Notes under the pieces: generated by a model
What the model saw: the letters and a program-made list of their open reading frames with translations, nothing else
Database searches by the model: none
Told to the model about the DNA's origin: nothing
Program-made: the position numbers and the translations under genes
Shown here: positions 24,901 through 37,200 of the stretch, in pieces
Numbering within the stretch: the first letter of the stretch is position 1
Layout of the letters: each line of letters opens with the position of its first letter
NCBI RefSeq assembly: GCF_901709675.1
Contig: NC_051088.1
Span: 15,552,193-15,616,192 of the forward strand
From: Syngnathus acus
Lineage: Eukaryota; Chordata; Actinopteri; Syngnathiformes; Syngnathidae
Direction of reading: 5' to 3'
DNA: 64,000 bases

Positions 24901-27900
24901 ATCAGACTGGCCAACAAACCTTGAGCCTGCAACATTTTAAGTGTGGCTTCAGCCCGAGCCCGTGCCTCCTTCTGGGATTTAGTCAATAACTTCCCTTCCT
25001 TCTTCAGCCGCTCCTTCCGCTCCTTCTCCTTCTGCTTCTTCTTCTCCTTGCGCTCTTGCTCAAGACGCTCCTGCCACGTGTCAGATGTAAATTGAGTTGC
25101 GTGGAGAGACCATGAAATGAATTGAAACAATCTCTTTGTTACCTTCAAAAACTAACAGACCTGAAACAATTGGATAACGCAAATCATCTGACTAAAAGGT
25201 AAATGCTAAATCACTTGGCACCCAAAAAAGAAGATCAATTGTAGCTTGTCCTTCCACAACTAATTAAGGTACCACACATAAGGGCAAGTAATGACAGCTA
25301 GCAAACGGTTATTCTGAGGTTTTGGAGTAGAGCAAAAATATTATCGGGCCATGTTTTAATGGGACATTCTGATGCAGTGAAGTTTGTGTGTCGTTTTTTT
25401 TTTTTTTTAACCTGTTCCAGCCTCTGTTGCTCCATCTCTTCCAGCCTCCTAATTCGCTCCTCCTCCTCCTTCTTGGCACGCTCTTCCTCCTACAGACAGA
25501 AAAATGAGTTGTAACATCAGAGGATGACAATGCCCAGCGTGTTCCCCTTCCCTCCCCACACCTCCTTCATCTTGGCCAGAGCTTCCTGCATGGCCTTCAC
25601 CGTGGCCTTGCTTGGACCCTTTTTCTTCTCCTTCTCTTTCTCCTCTTTCTCTCCTTTCTTCTTCTTCTTGTCCTTCTTCTTCTTGTCACCATCATCTGTA
25701 AGAATAAAAACAAACTTGACTCTTTTTATCCATTGGATATGGCGGTGTGCGTCGGGTAGATATCTTACCCTCGCCTGCTGGCTCTGCTCCTTCCTGTTCG
25801 TCCACTTCAACATCCGCTACTGGGGCCACCGGTAGGGCTGTGCCATCTTCAGTCTTCTTCTCTGGTTCTTTTTTTACCTCTGTGCTGGCCTCTTTCTCCT
25901 TCAGCTTCTTTTGCTTGAGCCTCTCCTCCTCTTTCTTCTTCTTCTCTCGTTCCTTTTTCTCTGCCTTCTTTTGAGCAGCAGTCTTCATTTTGAAGCTGCC
26001 GTCGTCCTCCTGTTCGTCCTCATCGTCACTCTTTGCAGCTTTGCCTTTGTTCTTGGTTTTTTTGTCCTTCCGAGAGCTGAATTCTTCATCTTCCTCTGAT
26101 TCGCACTCTTTCTTGTCTCTCCCTTCCTCGTCATCGTCAGCAGAGCCAGGTGTCTTGGCAACTTTCTTATCTCCTTTGGTCTTCAGACGAGAACGTGAGG
26201 TGCTCTCCTCATCAGACTCGGACGGAGCGGAAGGTGCCACCTTGAGGTGAAACACTGACATGATTAACGACAGGCAAGTTTTAACAACAACAGTAACATA
26301 AATCAATGCTTGATGTAGCGGTCAAGAGTTTGGAAACACCCTCTAATTCAGTGTTCTTTCATTATTTAAATAAATTTAAAAATCCTGAATTGTTGATTAA
26401 TACTTAAGTCACTGATGGAATTATTTGATAAACAAAAATGTTATTCAAACCACAATATGTTTAATTATTCTAAGTAGGCTTCCATTGCCCAGATTCTTGA
26501 GATCTTAACGTGTTTGTGGATGTTTCCAAATGTTTGACTGCTCCTGTATTAGCGATAACTCCTATTCTGCCCCACCTTCGGCTGTCCGTTCCTCTGCTCA
26601 TCATCTGCACCTTGAGCTTCATTGTTTTCCATTTCCTCGGGGATGGCACCCTGCACCTTTCCCTTCCTTGTTTTCTTCTTCTCTGCTTTAGGAGGCTCCA
26701 CATCATTTTCCACAGCAACATCATCTTTCTGCGTAGAAAACAAAGTTGGAGGCAACTTGGTGAAGAAACATTTGTATGGGAAATAGGTTGGCAAAGGAAG
26801 GGAACATTTCCATGGCAAGTTAAGATGGGGCACTTGGAAAAGGTATCATATGGTGTTCAAGTATACATATATGCAAGTTTTTGTATATCAAGCGATAAGT
26901 TCCCGATTAGAAGGCCAAGTGTCAGTTTGGACATTTACTAGTATGTTCTCAAAAAATCCCAGGGAAAGTTTCCAACTTTGAAAACTCCAGCAGTGGTGTA
27001 AAGAATGTAATTAGCATTTTGAAGACTGACTTACCTGTCCACCACGTGTCTCCAGGGATAATTCCTCAAGTTCCTTCAAGATGTCATCCTCACTGCAGCA
27101 GCGAACAAACAAACATATTGAGAGAGGATTCGGTAAAGTAGGGGCGAGATGAGGAAATTAATGTGGCATACTCAAAGTCGTCCTTCTTGGCTCCCTTTTT
27201 CTTCTTTTTTCCTTTCGACTCCTTTGAGGATCCAGCTCCTTCGATCTCTGCCGCCAGAGCATCGATGTCGTCATCTTTAGCGCTAATAGAGTCAAAATCA
27301 GCCGGTCAAACACACACTCGCAAAAGGGGCAAAAACCTGCTCAGTCTGGTCCCTCTATGGGAACAAGCGCACACACTGCTGACTCATCAACTTGCTCAGC
27401 GTTGATTCCACAGTTGCTCCGGAGCAGAATTGACTTACTCAGTGTGAAATCTGGGCCTGTTTAGTTCAAGCTATTATTCTCTTGTATGAATGGCGACAGG
27501 TGGACACAAAGCTTAGTTGTACCTTCTGCCATCTAGTGGGAGATCACAAATTGTTCAACAGGTCACTAGCGAAAATCATTGGCACAAGTGAAAATCGTCA
27601 ATTTCTCATGACACGCTAATGTACCAATGCAGTTGTTGGGAGTCACTCAACTACAGTGGATATAAAAAGTAAACACACCCCTGTGAGAAAATAATAGGAT
27701 TTTGTCATATAAACAAAACAAGACCATGCTGAAGAATTGTGAAACATCAGTCAATAATGCAACCTATAACCTGCACAACTTAACATTTTGTAAAAATCTG
27801 TGTAATTCTATCATTATTATATTTTTGTGTACCACGACAGTTACCATTCTTCAATCACAGCAGAAAAGCTTTGAATTGAAATTTGATTTGGTTGTGAACA

Positions 27901-28640
27901 AGTTAATTTATTGAGCTCCTTTATTAAACTTTTGTACCATAGTTTCTGAGAACCACCCATAAAGCTCACGATATTGAGCAGTTATCTTTAAATGAGCAAA
28001 ACATGATTCCTTCCTTTTTATTAATGAATTTGTACTGGTCCGGTTGGGACTGTGTCAGGTAGCTAGTGGCTCCACAGAGTCACGTAGTGACTTCAAGTAG
28101 AACCCAATGTTTTGGCCAAAATGTTACTCAACCTACTATTTTATGTTAACAAACGTAACAAAAAAAAGAATTGTATTTTGTCGGCCGGAACGATCGATAA
28201 TCACGCAAAAAATTAGACACGTAAGTAAAGGTAGCCACTGGAATCTTTCGGTGACTCTTGGCTTGGTTAAATAGACAGCTGGCTGCTAACGCTAGCCCCC
28301 TAACATGATTGACTTTCACCTAACACGCACAAGCAGAGCGCCGAAAGAGGCTTTGAGCGCTCAAGGGGCGCCAAATGAGATCACCCTGATATACTGAGTA
28401 CAATTTGTTAAGCTGCACTTTTTCAAAAACAACTTCGTATCTCCTCTCCACTCTCGCAAGCGTAGACTCGTGGTTAGCTTTGGTTAGCTGCTAAGCTAAC
28501 CGAGGAGCTGGGGCGCAAAAGCACACGTTTCGGTCATGGCGCTCAGTGCCGTCGCGTGTCAGCGAGCGCAAACCCTCCGCTGACCCAAGCGGAAGCTTTC
28601 TTTACCTGTCCTCTCCGGATTTTTTCTGTTTCTTCCCCAT
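20192..28640 (-). CDS. eif5b: Eukaryotic translation initiation factor 5B
   Basis: GTPase that joins the 60S subunit to the initiation complex (homologue of bacterial IF2). Minus strand, 26 exons in coding order: 28606-28640, 27172-27282, 27035-27092, 26576-26728, 25769-26240, 25562-25695, 25412-25489, 24920-25070, 24745-24840, 24597-24683, 24452-24511, 24091-24374, 23896-24003, 23504-23614, 23346-23413, 23103-23244, 22911-23042, 22607-22789, 22374-22535, 21988-22119, 21738-21869, 21591-21667, 21355-21519, 21137-21275, 20609-20770, 20192-20299. They sum to 3540 nt, 1179 residues, close to human. The protein starts [11 protein letters not shown]. The N-terminal half is a Lys/Glu-rich charged region. 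G-domain motifs are GHVDTGKT (about 597), DTPGHE with the catalytic His (about 661), NKID (about 715) and SAHSGDG (about 783). The C-terminus is KKTFEII. An AATAAA lies 10 nt after the stop on the minus strand (20176-20181), with another at 19746-19751. Confidence 0.97.
21905..21956 (+). repeat. (TG)n microsatellite in eif5b intron
   Basis: An alternating TG tract of about 50 bp, with two interruptions, sits between eif5b exons 21738-21869 and 21988-22119. Confidence 0.9.
27650..27960. repeat. Probable non-autonomous DNA element in eif5b intron 1
   Basis: The string tacagtggatataaaaagta opens a stretch of about 300 bp with scattered termination codons. This 'cagtggatataaaaagt' start is familiar from abundant fish DNA-transposon-like repeats. 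It carries no transposase. It occupies part of the 1.3-kb first intron of eif5b. Boundaries are approximate. Confidence 0.45.
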
Positions 28641-29374
28641 CTTTCAAACCGAGGTTCTCTGCTACTCCACGCACACGACTCACGGATGGTTCACATCGAC
28701 CAAAGATCGTCTGTTGAATACGTGGACAAGAGGGCTTCCATTTGCTTTTCCTGATCATCAAACGAGAAAGAAGCCAAAAATTATATCATTTTAATTTATT
28801 ACCGCTGTAAAACGCGTCGAGTACACACAACGCAGTCATGAGCGCGATGCTACACGGCAAGTCGTGGTACTATAAAATGGGGAAAAGACGACAACGACAA
28901 ACAATGAGTCAGTTTGGTCGCTATAAAAAGCACAAAGTGAGAGACTTTCGGCATGTGATTCTGATGCGCATGGGCGCCTGCGTTGAATGTCACGTCATGG
29001 CTTCACTTGTCACAATTTGGGCGCAAATAAGTCATTATATTAAAAAAAAAGTACAAGTGGTGTTTTAAAACCTTTATTGAGCGAAGGCCCATACATTGTA
29101 CTATACGTATATCCAAAAGTATTTGCTTACCAGCCTCAACTCACAACTTGTGATTCTAAATATACGATAAGCGCGAGCAAAAAAATTATAGCTCTAAAAT
29201 TACAGAAGAAACGTGCATAATGTTAATAAATAAATAAATATATTTTAACACGTGACGATCTCTTTTTAACAAGTTTCCCCTGGCGGTATTTTAAGACAAT
29301 GGTTGGCATCTTTTACTTAATTTTACTTTATTTATTGATATCGTGTTGTAGATATGATTGCAAGTCAGTGTTCA
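28641..29374. other. eif5b promoter region and lipt1 3' UTR
   Basis: On the minus strand this is the upstream region of eif5b and the end of lipt1. Minus-strand AATAAA motifs for lipt1 lie near 29328-29337 and 29073-29078. The plus-strand frame at 28838-29068 lacks any recognisable protein feature. Confidence 0.5.
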
Positions 29375-30899
29375 TTAACCCATGACCGCCAATATGGCAT
29401 CACAAAGTCTGTGCAGTCTCTTCTGCTTCTCTCCATTCTCGCAATGCAACAGCATCGCAAAAGCTGTAGCAGTGCGTTGTGGACAAAATCGCTCTCCCTC
29501 CAGCACATCGCTCAGCTCACTGCTCAAGTGGTGCGAAAGCCAGTCTGGTGGAACGTCCAACCGACAGTTCTCAATCACACCATGCTTGACTTCTAAAGAC
29601 AGTTCAACTGTGCGGCCAGCTGATGAAAGATCGTCAGTGATTTTCAGACGGGTTTGGATGCTGAACTTGGGTGTCTTTCCAAAGATCCAGTCCCATCCTC
29701 GCAGCTCTGTGGACGTGCTATTGAGACCAGGAAACGCAGAGTCATCGGCGGGATTCACCAAATTCATTACGGCGCTGCCGCCAAACTCTGAGGAGGCGTG
29801 CAAGATGGAAGAAAACAGAGTATAACAGAGATGAAGCACCACATTGATCCAAACTGACATTCAAAGAGAATAATACAGTGGAATAGATTATGGTTATGCC
29901 CCCCACTTGCAGGGTAGACTGAAATGCAACACCTGCAAAGGAGGGGGATTACTGTAATTTTATATTCATTTATTTTAATTTGTAAGTAAAAAAAAAAACC
30001 TCTTTGGTCCATGAATATTTCAGGTTGTCTTGAAACAAAGACGAACCAAGTTTCTTCTGTACCTGAACTGTATTGATGTGCCAACGCGTCAAGTAGCGCC
30101 TCCCATGTGATTGTGGGGTCATGGTCCACCAGGTTGGCCACAGGAGAGGGCACGCTGGGTGTGGCATTGCTGTGGACACCCTTGCAAGAGGAGCGCAACA
30201 CAGGGGAGAGAGCGTCGTGGTCAGCCGAGTGGAGCAGGGTGCAATGATGATACGACGACTTCCTGCTGATTCTCGAGGCACTTCCTAGGGTCAACAACAG
30301 TATGCTAGTGAGGCTAAATAAAAATATTTCACTAATTCCCACGGGACGTTTCCAACTTGGAAACTTTAGATACCTGTGATTTTGTAGTGTCCTTTCAGGA
30401 AAATGTCAAACCTCTCGGTTGCTGCAACCTCCAATTCGGGCCGGAGCTGTTTAAGGGCCTCAGTGATGACCTTCAGGTTCCTCTGGCGGTCGTACCCCTT
30501 CTTTGAAGCAAAGAAGGTCAAGTTCAGGTTCCCTAGATCATGGAAGACTGTGCCTCCACCACTTCGCCTGCGGGCTAGAGATATCCCCAATCGCCTAATA
30601 AGCGACAAGTTGCACTCCTTCCATGGATTCTGGTGTCGCCCAATGACCACAGCTGGCATGTTGCGCCACAGCAACAGAATGTTGCGATCCTGCAGGTCCA
30701 CATTGGCTTCGATCCAGTCCTCCAAAGAAAGGTTCTCATACACGTTGGTGGACTGGGAATACAGAACAAGGCTCCCCTTGCTGTCAGTCAATAGAGTGCT
30801 ACAGGTGCGAGTCACCCCAGGGAGCGTTGTACAAGTGCATGTTCTTAAGGAGCCTCTGAAGTAAGGCAATGTCCTTCTGATGTGCAACAACATCCCCAT
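29375..30899 (-). CDS. lipt1: Lipoyltransferase 1, mitochondrial
   Basis: Transfers lipoyl groups from the glycine-cleavage H protein to E2 subunits of the 2-oxoacid dehydrogenases in mitochondria. Three coding exons on the minus strand: 30374-30899, 30063-30284, 29375-29787 give 386 residues in frame (human 373). The lipoate-ligase A fold signature RRRSGGGTVFHDLGN is present, as are NMPAVVIGRHQNPW, the ligase-type lysine in GHYKITGSASR, and the C-terminal WDWIFGKTPKFSI block. The start is the ATG at 30899. A second Met follows two codons later, and no in-frame ATG lies between 30899 and the splice acceptor just upstream. The N-terminus (MGMLLHIRRTLPYFRG) is basic and free of acidic residues, as expected of a mitochondrial presequence. 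A likely non-coding first exon ends with a donor near 31563. It follows eif5b on the same strand, matching the human LIPT1-EIF5B neighbourhood. Polyadenylation motifs on the minus strand lie near 29328-29337 and 29073-29078. Confidence 0.95.
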
Positions 30900-31803
30900 C
30901 AGCTCCACATGACGTTGCACTCTGAAACAGTCAGGAATGATAACACAGGTGAGCCATTTGATATGTAGTGGTTCACATTGCTGACTTGTCCATTTGACAT
31001 GGGCTATTCCCGTTCAATAAGATACTCAGTCACCCTGTGACCGATAAGCAGTCAAAGTAGCAATTTATTCATTATTTTGGATGTCTGCGTATGACAAAAC
31101 AATGTTTTATTTGCAAAATTCCACATGGAAGTTTACTAAAACTTTCAGAAACTCTTTAAGTAGTTTACTCTTTTGCAACACTAGGCTAGCGTGCAGTCTC
31201 CCTAACATCAAAAGACCGTGTTAACACTTGACAGATTGTGATTGTCTCATGATGCTCTTCCTTTGGTTTCATAGGAATGCTACCACTGGAATCCTGGTGT
31301 GCAGATTCTTTACATATTATACGCATAATATCATTTCTTTTAATGCGTGGATGTATAATGGGTAATGTTATGAAATTAATGGCTTGCAAAATCTCATTTT
31401 TCTGTGCTGCTACATGCCGTACTCGCCGAGTGCTACTTTACTGGAGCATCGCAGCACTGTGAAAGAAAACATATATTGTTACGAGTTTATTCCTTATAAA
31501 CAACAGCAAATTTAAACTTCTTCACAGGCTATTTAATAGAACCAAACAGAGATTCGTACGTACCTAGGCGTAGATGTCGTTGTCCTCGAAAGTTGTTTGC
31601 GTACCGGTGAGTTTTGACCGTCACCGTAAAGTTCACGTGTAGAAACAACAACTGGTTAGCGATTGGTTCCGAACAAAGCGGGTTTACTTTTATACACCCG
31701 TATCTTAAAATGTTATCATATTGAAAACCAAAAACATTATAGTATGCAATATGAAATTCCTAAAAGAGTAATTTAGTGTTGTGTAAAAAGAAAGTTAGTA
31801 ATA

Positions 31804-31894
<91 letters not shown>

Positions 31895-32700
31895 TCTTGA
31901 CCCTATCAGCCAAAGCTTGGAAGATAATTAACTAAATGCTGACAACAGGCTTCCTAACAGTGACTGCAATAGATCAGAGGTCAGAACAAGAACCTGAAGA
32001 CAACCTGGAGAGATAAAAAATCTAATTGTGTGATAATTCGAGGAGGTCCATATTGTGTCTCCAACAATCACTCAAAAAAAATACAAAGATTCTCTTAGTA
32101 CAGGTGCACTCCGCAGGACTACTTGGGGTCATGGTCCTCCATGTTCGGCTGTGAGTACACAAGGAAACCATTCAAGATTGTTTGTTATTAGTAAGTGTCT
32201 CAAGTTGTAACAGTTGTGTTTGTGAAACTTCACTTGATTGGCATCAAGCATACAGGAGTTTGTTAAAACAACAATACGATGGTTTGAAACTAAATTTGCT
32301 CTTGCAAACAAATTTCAGATTCTCAAAGGGGAGGACATTTAAACATTACCAGATTATTTTCAACGAAGAGTGCTAAAATGATAAATGTTCTGTTACAGAG
32401 ATCAGCTACATAAATTCCTATTGACTCAGTGACAAGTTTTGTGTTTATTTTGTAAAACAAACATGGAGAAGCTCCCGCACAAAGAACATACGTATGTATT
32501 TTGGATGAGCTGAGAAGGATGTCAAAAGTTGAAGGTAAGCGAGAGAAAACCAAAACATTTGTACATTCTTTGTCTAATCCTGCATTTATTTCAAAGCTAA
32601 CAGAGCCTCAGCTTCAGGCTACTAATAAAATTGGAGTCCGGGCTCCAAAGGTCCTCAGTTGAGGAAAGCACAAACAACAACTTGGCCACAAAGACGAGCG
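30900..32700. other. Divergent intergenic region between lipt1 and C1orf115
   Basis: Contains a likely non-coding lipt1 first exon (about 31564-31620 on the minus strand, ending at a gtacgta donor), the long (GA)n tract and otherwise unremarkable AT-rich sequence. Both gene promoters should be here. The plus-strand frames near 32182-32376 show no protein features. Confidence 0.5.
31806..31890 (+). repeat. (GA)n microsatellite
   Basis: An uninterrupted GA repeat of 85 bp. Purine-only on this strand, so it could form triplex DNA or bind GAGA-type factors between the two divergent starts. That role is only a possibility. Confidence 0.97.
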
Positions 32701-33488
32701 ATGGGAAGCGAACAGAAAACCTCCAAGGAAGTCTATTTTGCCATACTGCCAGATAAATATGAACCTTTGATCGAGGACGAAGGAAGCCAGGAGACGCCAG
32801 AAGAAAGGTTGAGAAGGAAGGAGAAGAGGAAGAGGAGGAGGAAGAAGTACATTAAGGTAAGAGAAAGATCTACTTTTCATCTGGTTATGAAGTACTGCTG
32901 TAAACAATGAATTTCTACTGTCAAATATATTCAATCACTATTTTGATAACTTGGAACAACAACAAAAACGAAATCTGCCTACAAAATAATTTACCTCTTT
33001 TATTAACGTCCGTTGTGGATGTACCAAGAAGATGAAGAAAAAAAAAAAAAAAAGGTCATAGGTCACAAACAGATGAGGAGAGAACACGTAATGGCATTCC
33101 TTTAATACTGAGTCATTTAGTAAGATAAAATATAAGCTTGAATTTAACTCCGAATTGGATCAGAAATTAAATCGGTGGTATTGAACATCACTAGTAATGA
33201 AACAAAATAACACATGAATCTAGAAACTAAATTTGAGGGTTTATTAGTTTTAACAAACATTTTCAAAACGACAATCGAGTGCAGCTTTGAACTTGAAAAC
33301 GCATTTCACAATTGACTTCCGTCTCAGCACCCGGCCGGGTACGCTCTGCTCAACAGAATGTCAAGAAGGCGTGCAGCTTCAGCTGGCGCTGCCTGGTGTA
33401 TGGCCTGCAGAGCCTAGCCGCCTCGTTCTCCACGCCGCTGTCAGTTGCCGTCGTGGTGATGGAGCATCGAACGAGAAGTGACCAGTGA
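32701..33488 (+). CDS. C1orf115: C1orf115 / RDD1 homologue (required for drug-induced death 1)
   Basis: Small membrane-associated protein. The human protein is reported to affect drug sensitivity through trafficking of the ABCB1 efflux pump. Two exons, 32701-32856 and 33357-33488, encode 95 residues in frame. Conserved features: VYFAILPDKYEPL near the N-terminus (human has a very similar FALLPERYEPL), a strongly basic stretch of Arg/Lys around residues 40-52 (RRKEKRKRRRKKYIK), then a hydrophobic C-terminal segment with VYGLQSLAASFSTPLSVAVVV that could enter the membrane. The start ATG at 32701 opens the conserved protein. The fish protein is shorter than human (142 residues), lacking most of the low-complexity N-terminus. 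A polyadenylation signal AATAAA sits at 33639-33644. Divergent from lipt1, with about 1.8 kb between the two starts. Confidence 0.85.
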
Positions 33489-34281
33489 AAGCGTGAATGG
33501 AGCCTCACTTCCATTTTTCCGGTCAAATGTTTGGAATGTAAAATCCTACATCACTGCAATTTTTTTTTTTTTGTGTTTGTGAGTGTAAAGAGATTGATAG
33601 ATGTTGTTTTACACGATATTTGTTCCTGGATTGTATCAAATAAAATGTGTGTGTAAACCTTTAACTACTTGATCAATCAGTAGGATAGAGCAGATTAAGC
33701 AAATACTCACTTTTAAAGAACCTGTAAAGTGAATTCCAAGATGAAGTCTGAGAAGGTGAAAAGACTGAGAACTAGTCATTCTTGGAGCTATAACGTTAAA
33801 CTGTTTGTCATCATTCTAGTTTTCCAGGGCACATTTCTACCACTACAGCGTGCAGGTAGCTAGATAGATACGGTCACATCCTGAACCATCGTCGCTCACC
33901 AGACTGATTCTCGTCCTATGTCTTACGCCTCTGTCCGTCCGGGCTGGATGGATGGAGTCAAAATTCATCCCTGCTTAACTTCATTATTTGAGGAGAAAAA
34001 CAGGGAGATATTGTGTGACTGGACAAGCAGTACATGCATACTTCATGTATGTTGATGAGCATAAATTGCCCTTCCCCAGAATCTAGGGTTAAGATTATTT
34101 TCCTTTTCTCCTATGTTGTGGCTCATCTGGCCCCCACCACTGCGTCTTTATGAGGCGAAGAAGGGGGAGCCAAAACAAGCTTGAAGTTTAAAAAGTAACA
34201 CTGTCCAAAGTCCAAACAGCAGACCTTTGGCTCGGGAAGTCAACATGGCGCCGGGTTGTTGAAATCCACATAGCTATCCAC
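33489..34281. other. C1orf115 3' UTR and SLC22 upstream region
   Basis: AATAAA at 33639-33644 follows the C1orf115 stop by about 150 nt. The rest leads to the transporter start. No further coding signal seen apart from the short upstream ORF. Confidence 0.55.
34245..34262 (+). promoter_or_regulatory. Short upstream ORF in the SLC22 leader
   Basis: An ATG in a good context (A at -3, G at +4) opens a five-codon ORF (MAPGC) that ends 19 nt before the presumed transporter start, whose own context is weaker. If the transcript begins upstream of 34245, most ribosomes would meet this ATG first. The transcription start is not known from sequence, so the regulatory role is inference. Confidence 0.35.
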
Positions 34282-37200
34282 ATGTCTCCGCTTCAGCTGT
34301 CCGTCTTCTGGCGTTTGTCGCTTGCCTTCTTCTTCAACGCATTCCTCTTCTTCCTCGACATTTTCATTGCCACTTTGGATGGGGAGAACTGTCAGCACGG
34401 CAATGGCACAAGCAACTCTGGAACCAACCCGCAAAACCAATCAGAGCGCAAGGAACTTTTGGAAGAGGAATTTGTTTGGATGACTAAAATCTACAGCCGA
34501 GACGTGAGTGAATCATTAAATATAATAATAATAATAAATGAATATCTAAAATATCTCACATTAAATGTATCTAAGGTAAAAAAAAAAATATTGTGTCACA
34601 ATGTATTTCAAATACATGTTGATTAAATATGTCAATTAAGTGTCTCATAACTCTTTGCGTGAAATGTGGGAGGAACTTCCAGAAGAGCAAAATCAGTTTT
34701 ATTTAGATGGAGACTGTTGTCGCTAGTTGTTGCCACTTTTAAGAGAAAACATCACAATCTCGCTTCCTGCTTATCGGGCGGGGTAGGAGCATGACATAAA
34801 AAAAGAGGCCAGTGTCAAGGTCCAACAACATTCTGAAATCTGTCACATTAGATGTGAGAAATCTGGAAAAACTACGAGGCGTATCAATACCGACACCGCC
34901 GTAAAATGTTTTGATAAACATTGACTTGGTCTTTTCGAACGGCTCTCACGCTCGTCTATGTTCCTCATTCCGTCATTCCTCGCTCGAGAAACAAAAAGAA
35001 TTTACAAAACGCGAGACGAAATTAAAGCTAACTATAATGACAAATCCCAAACTATTACTTCAATCATATCTGAGGGTTGATGTTTGAGTGTGTCCGCTGC
35101 ATGCACTCCATATAGCAAACAAAGAGTCACCGACCGTCTGTTTTTGAATGCGTCAGTCAGTGTGTGGCCAGACTCCATGGTTGTCCCACGGCCGAATCGT
35201 CTTCATGGTGGGTATGCTGCTTGGATCGCTGGTGGGCGGAGCACTGTCTGACAGGTACAATTCTTACCAGATGTGGCAAAAAGTACTCACACAAAGAAGG
35301 ATTGAAAGGGCACAGTCACTTATCTCAAGGCACTACTGAACAGATATCTGTTTACAAATTTAGAGAGTAAATGTCAAAAGTTGTCAGTAAAATACAAAAT
35401 GTTATTTTCTGACCTGTCACAGACCACACCAGTTATCTGCACTGTCAATTTAAAACAAAAGGGATGGATGGATGTTTTCGAATTGGATATAATCGATTGA
35501 ACGCCAAAATATCAATTTATAAAAAATAATTGTTTGTTGCAAGCAGCCCTACATGTAGTACTTTATAAAAACGTAGAAAGTATACTCTCCCCATCATCAG
35601 CATGGAAAATGCAGGTGCAAAACACTGTTGTATTTCTTACTTTGCTGCACACATGTGATTGTTTTGTTTTGTAACATGGTCTTTTTTGTCTTTGCGTGTT
35701 CAGGTACGGGAAGCGTCCAGTGTTGCTGTTTTGCGTGTGTGTGCAGCCTCTGTGTGGCCTTGTGCCAGCTGTTTTCCCTCAGCCAACCCTGTTCCTCGCT
35801 GTTCGTTGCTTGACAGGCGTGTGCTGCTGCTGTATCAACAATTGCTCCGTCTCTCTGGGTAAATAAAAACAAACAAACAAACACACGGAAAATACAAGCG
35901 AATTAGTAGAACGTCAACTTCAAGCTCACTGACCTCCCCTCCACACAAGTGCTTCAACTGCTGAGGCCAACATGAAGATACAGTAGTATAGTAGCCATAA
36001 GTGTTCAAGGCAAATTCAGTAACAGGAGAATGTCTGGCCAAGCCTCTGGCTAGGGTCTTACATTTTACATTAATTTAAGCCACAAGCTATTGTGAGGGCC
36101 GCCTAACTCAGCATGACAGCAAGCGTTGCTAAATGACAATATCAAACGCTCTCGGCTTTTGACGAAACCAAAATCTTCTGTTTGGGCATTGCAGCTGTGG
36201 AGTGGACCGCCCCCTCCGCCCGCCTCTGGTCCCCCGTCTTTTTGGGCTTCTGCTTCAGTCTCGGGACAATGGCCGGAGCTCTGTTGGCCTGGCTTAGTCC
36301 CACTTGGACACAGCTTCACCTGTCTCTCGCGCTGCCCCATTTCATCTGCCTGCCGCTCTTCCGGTCTGTCCTCGCCTGCCCGTGTGTCTGTCTTCACTGT
36401 CCATTCACCTACAGTGTCCAGTGTCTGGATAATAATTTGCTCTACTCAGGCGTACCTGTGTTCATCTACTACACAGTTCACTTCCGGAGTCTCCGCGCTG
36501 GTTGGTGCTAATGGGGAGGACGGATGTTCTGTACCGCTACTGTCGTGGAAGTGCTGCCAACAAGCAGTGTGTGGACATGGTACACACAGACACAAACATG
36601 ACATCCTTCTATCTGAATAATCTACTCATCTGTGTATACTTAGATTCTGGGCGTAGACTTGCTTGAGAAGCAGAGCGCCGCTCAGACAGCCCAATCTCCA
36701 AGTGACCTCCTGCCCTTCAAACATCCAACTGTCTTGCTGCGTCTGTCAATCATGGGCTATCTAGGGTAACGCATTGTTATGAACTTTCAGCAACGCCATA
36801 ACCGTAAAATGCCGCAAGATGGTGCCAAAGTCCTAGTTAATACAGCAAAATGTGTGAATAACTTCCACAAGCGATCTCCCACCCTCTTCTCTAATGGCAG
36901 AACATTCTCACTTGGCCAGTTGTCAAGCAATTGCGTAACCGTCTCATACACACGCGTGAGGATGCTCCGCGTGTTGTATTGCAGATATGAGAAATCTCTT
37001 GACTTGTCAGTCCATGTTGAGTAAAACTCAATTTCGTTTCTTTGTGCCGGTCAGGGCTGCGACTGCGCTGACTTACTATGGCATCTGTATGAACATTGGC
37101 TCCTTCGGCGTGAACATCTACTCGGCCCAGTTCTTCTCCGGACTTTCAGAGGCTCCCTCTCTGCTCATCCCGCTGGTTCGCCTAGATCGGCGTCCCTTCA

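Noticed and set aside
28838-29068. 76-codon basic frame upstream of eif5b
   Set aside because: No family similarity I recognise and it lies in the promoter/3' UTR interval; probably chance.
36126-36620. Plus-strand frame of 164 codons within the SLC22 gene
   Set aside because: It is frame-shifted relative to the exon giving FLGFCFSLGTMAGALLAWLSP and reads through an intron.
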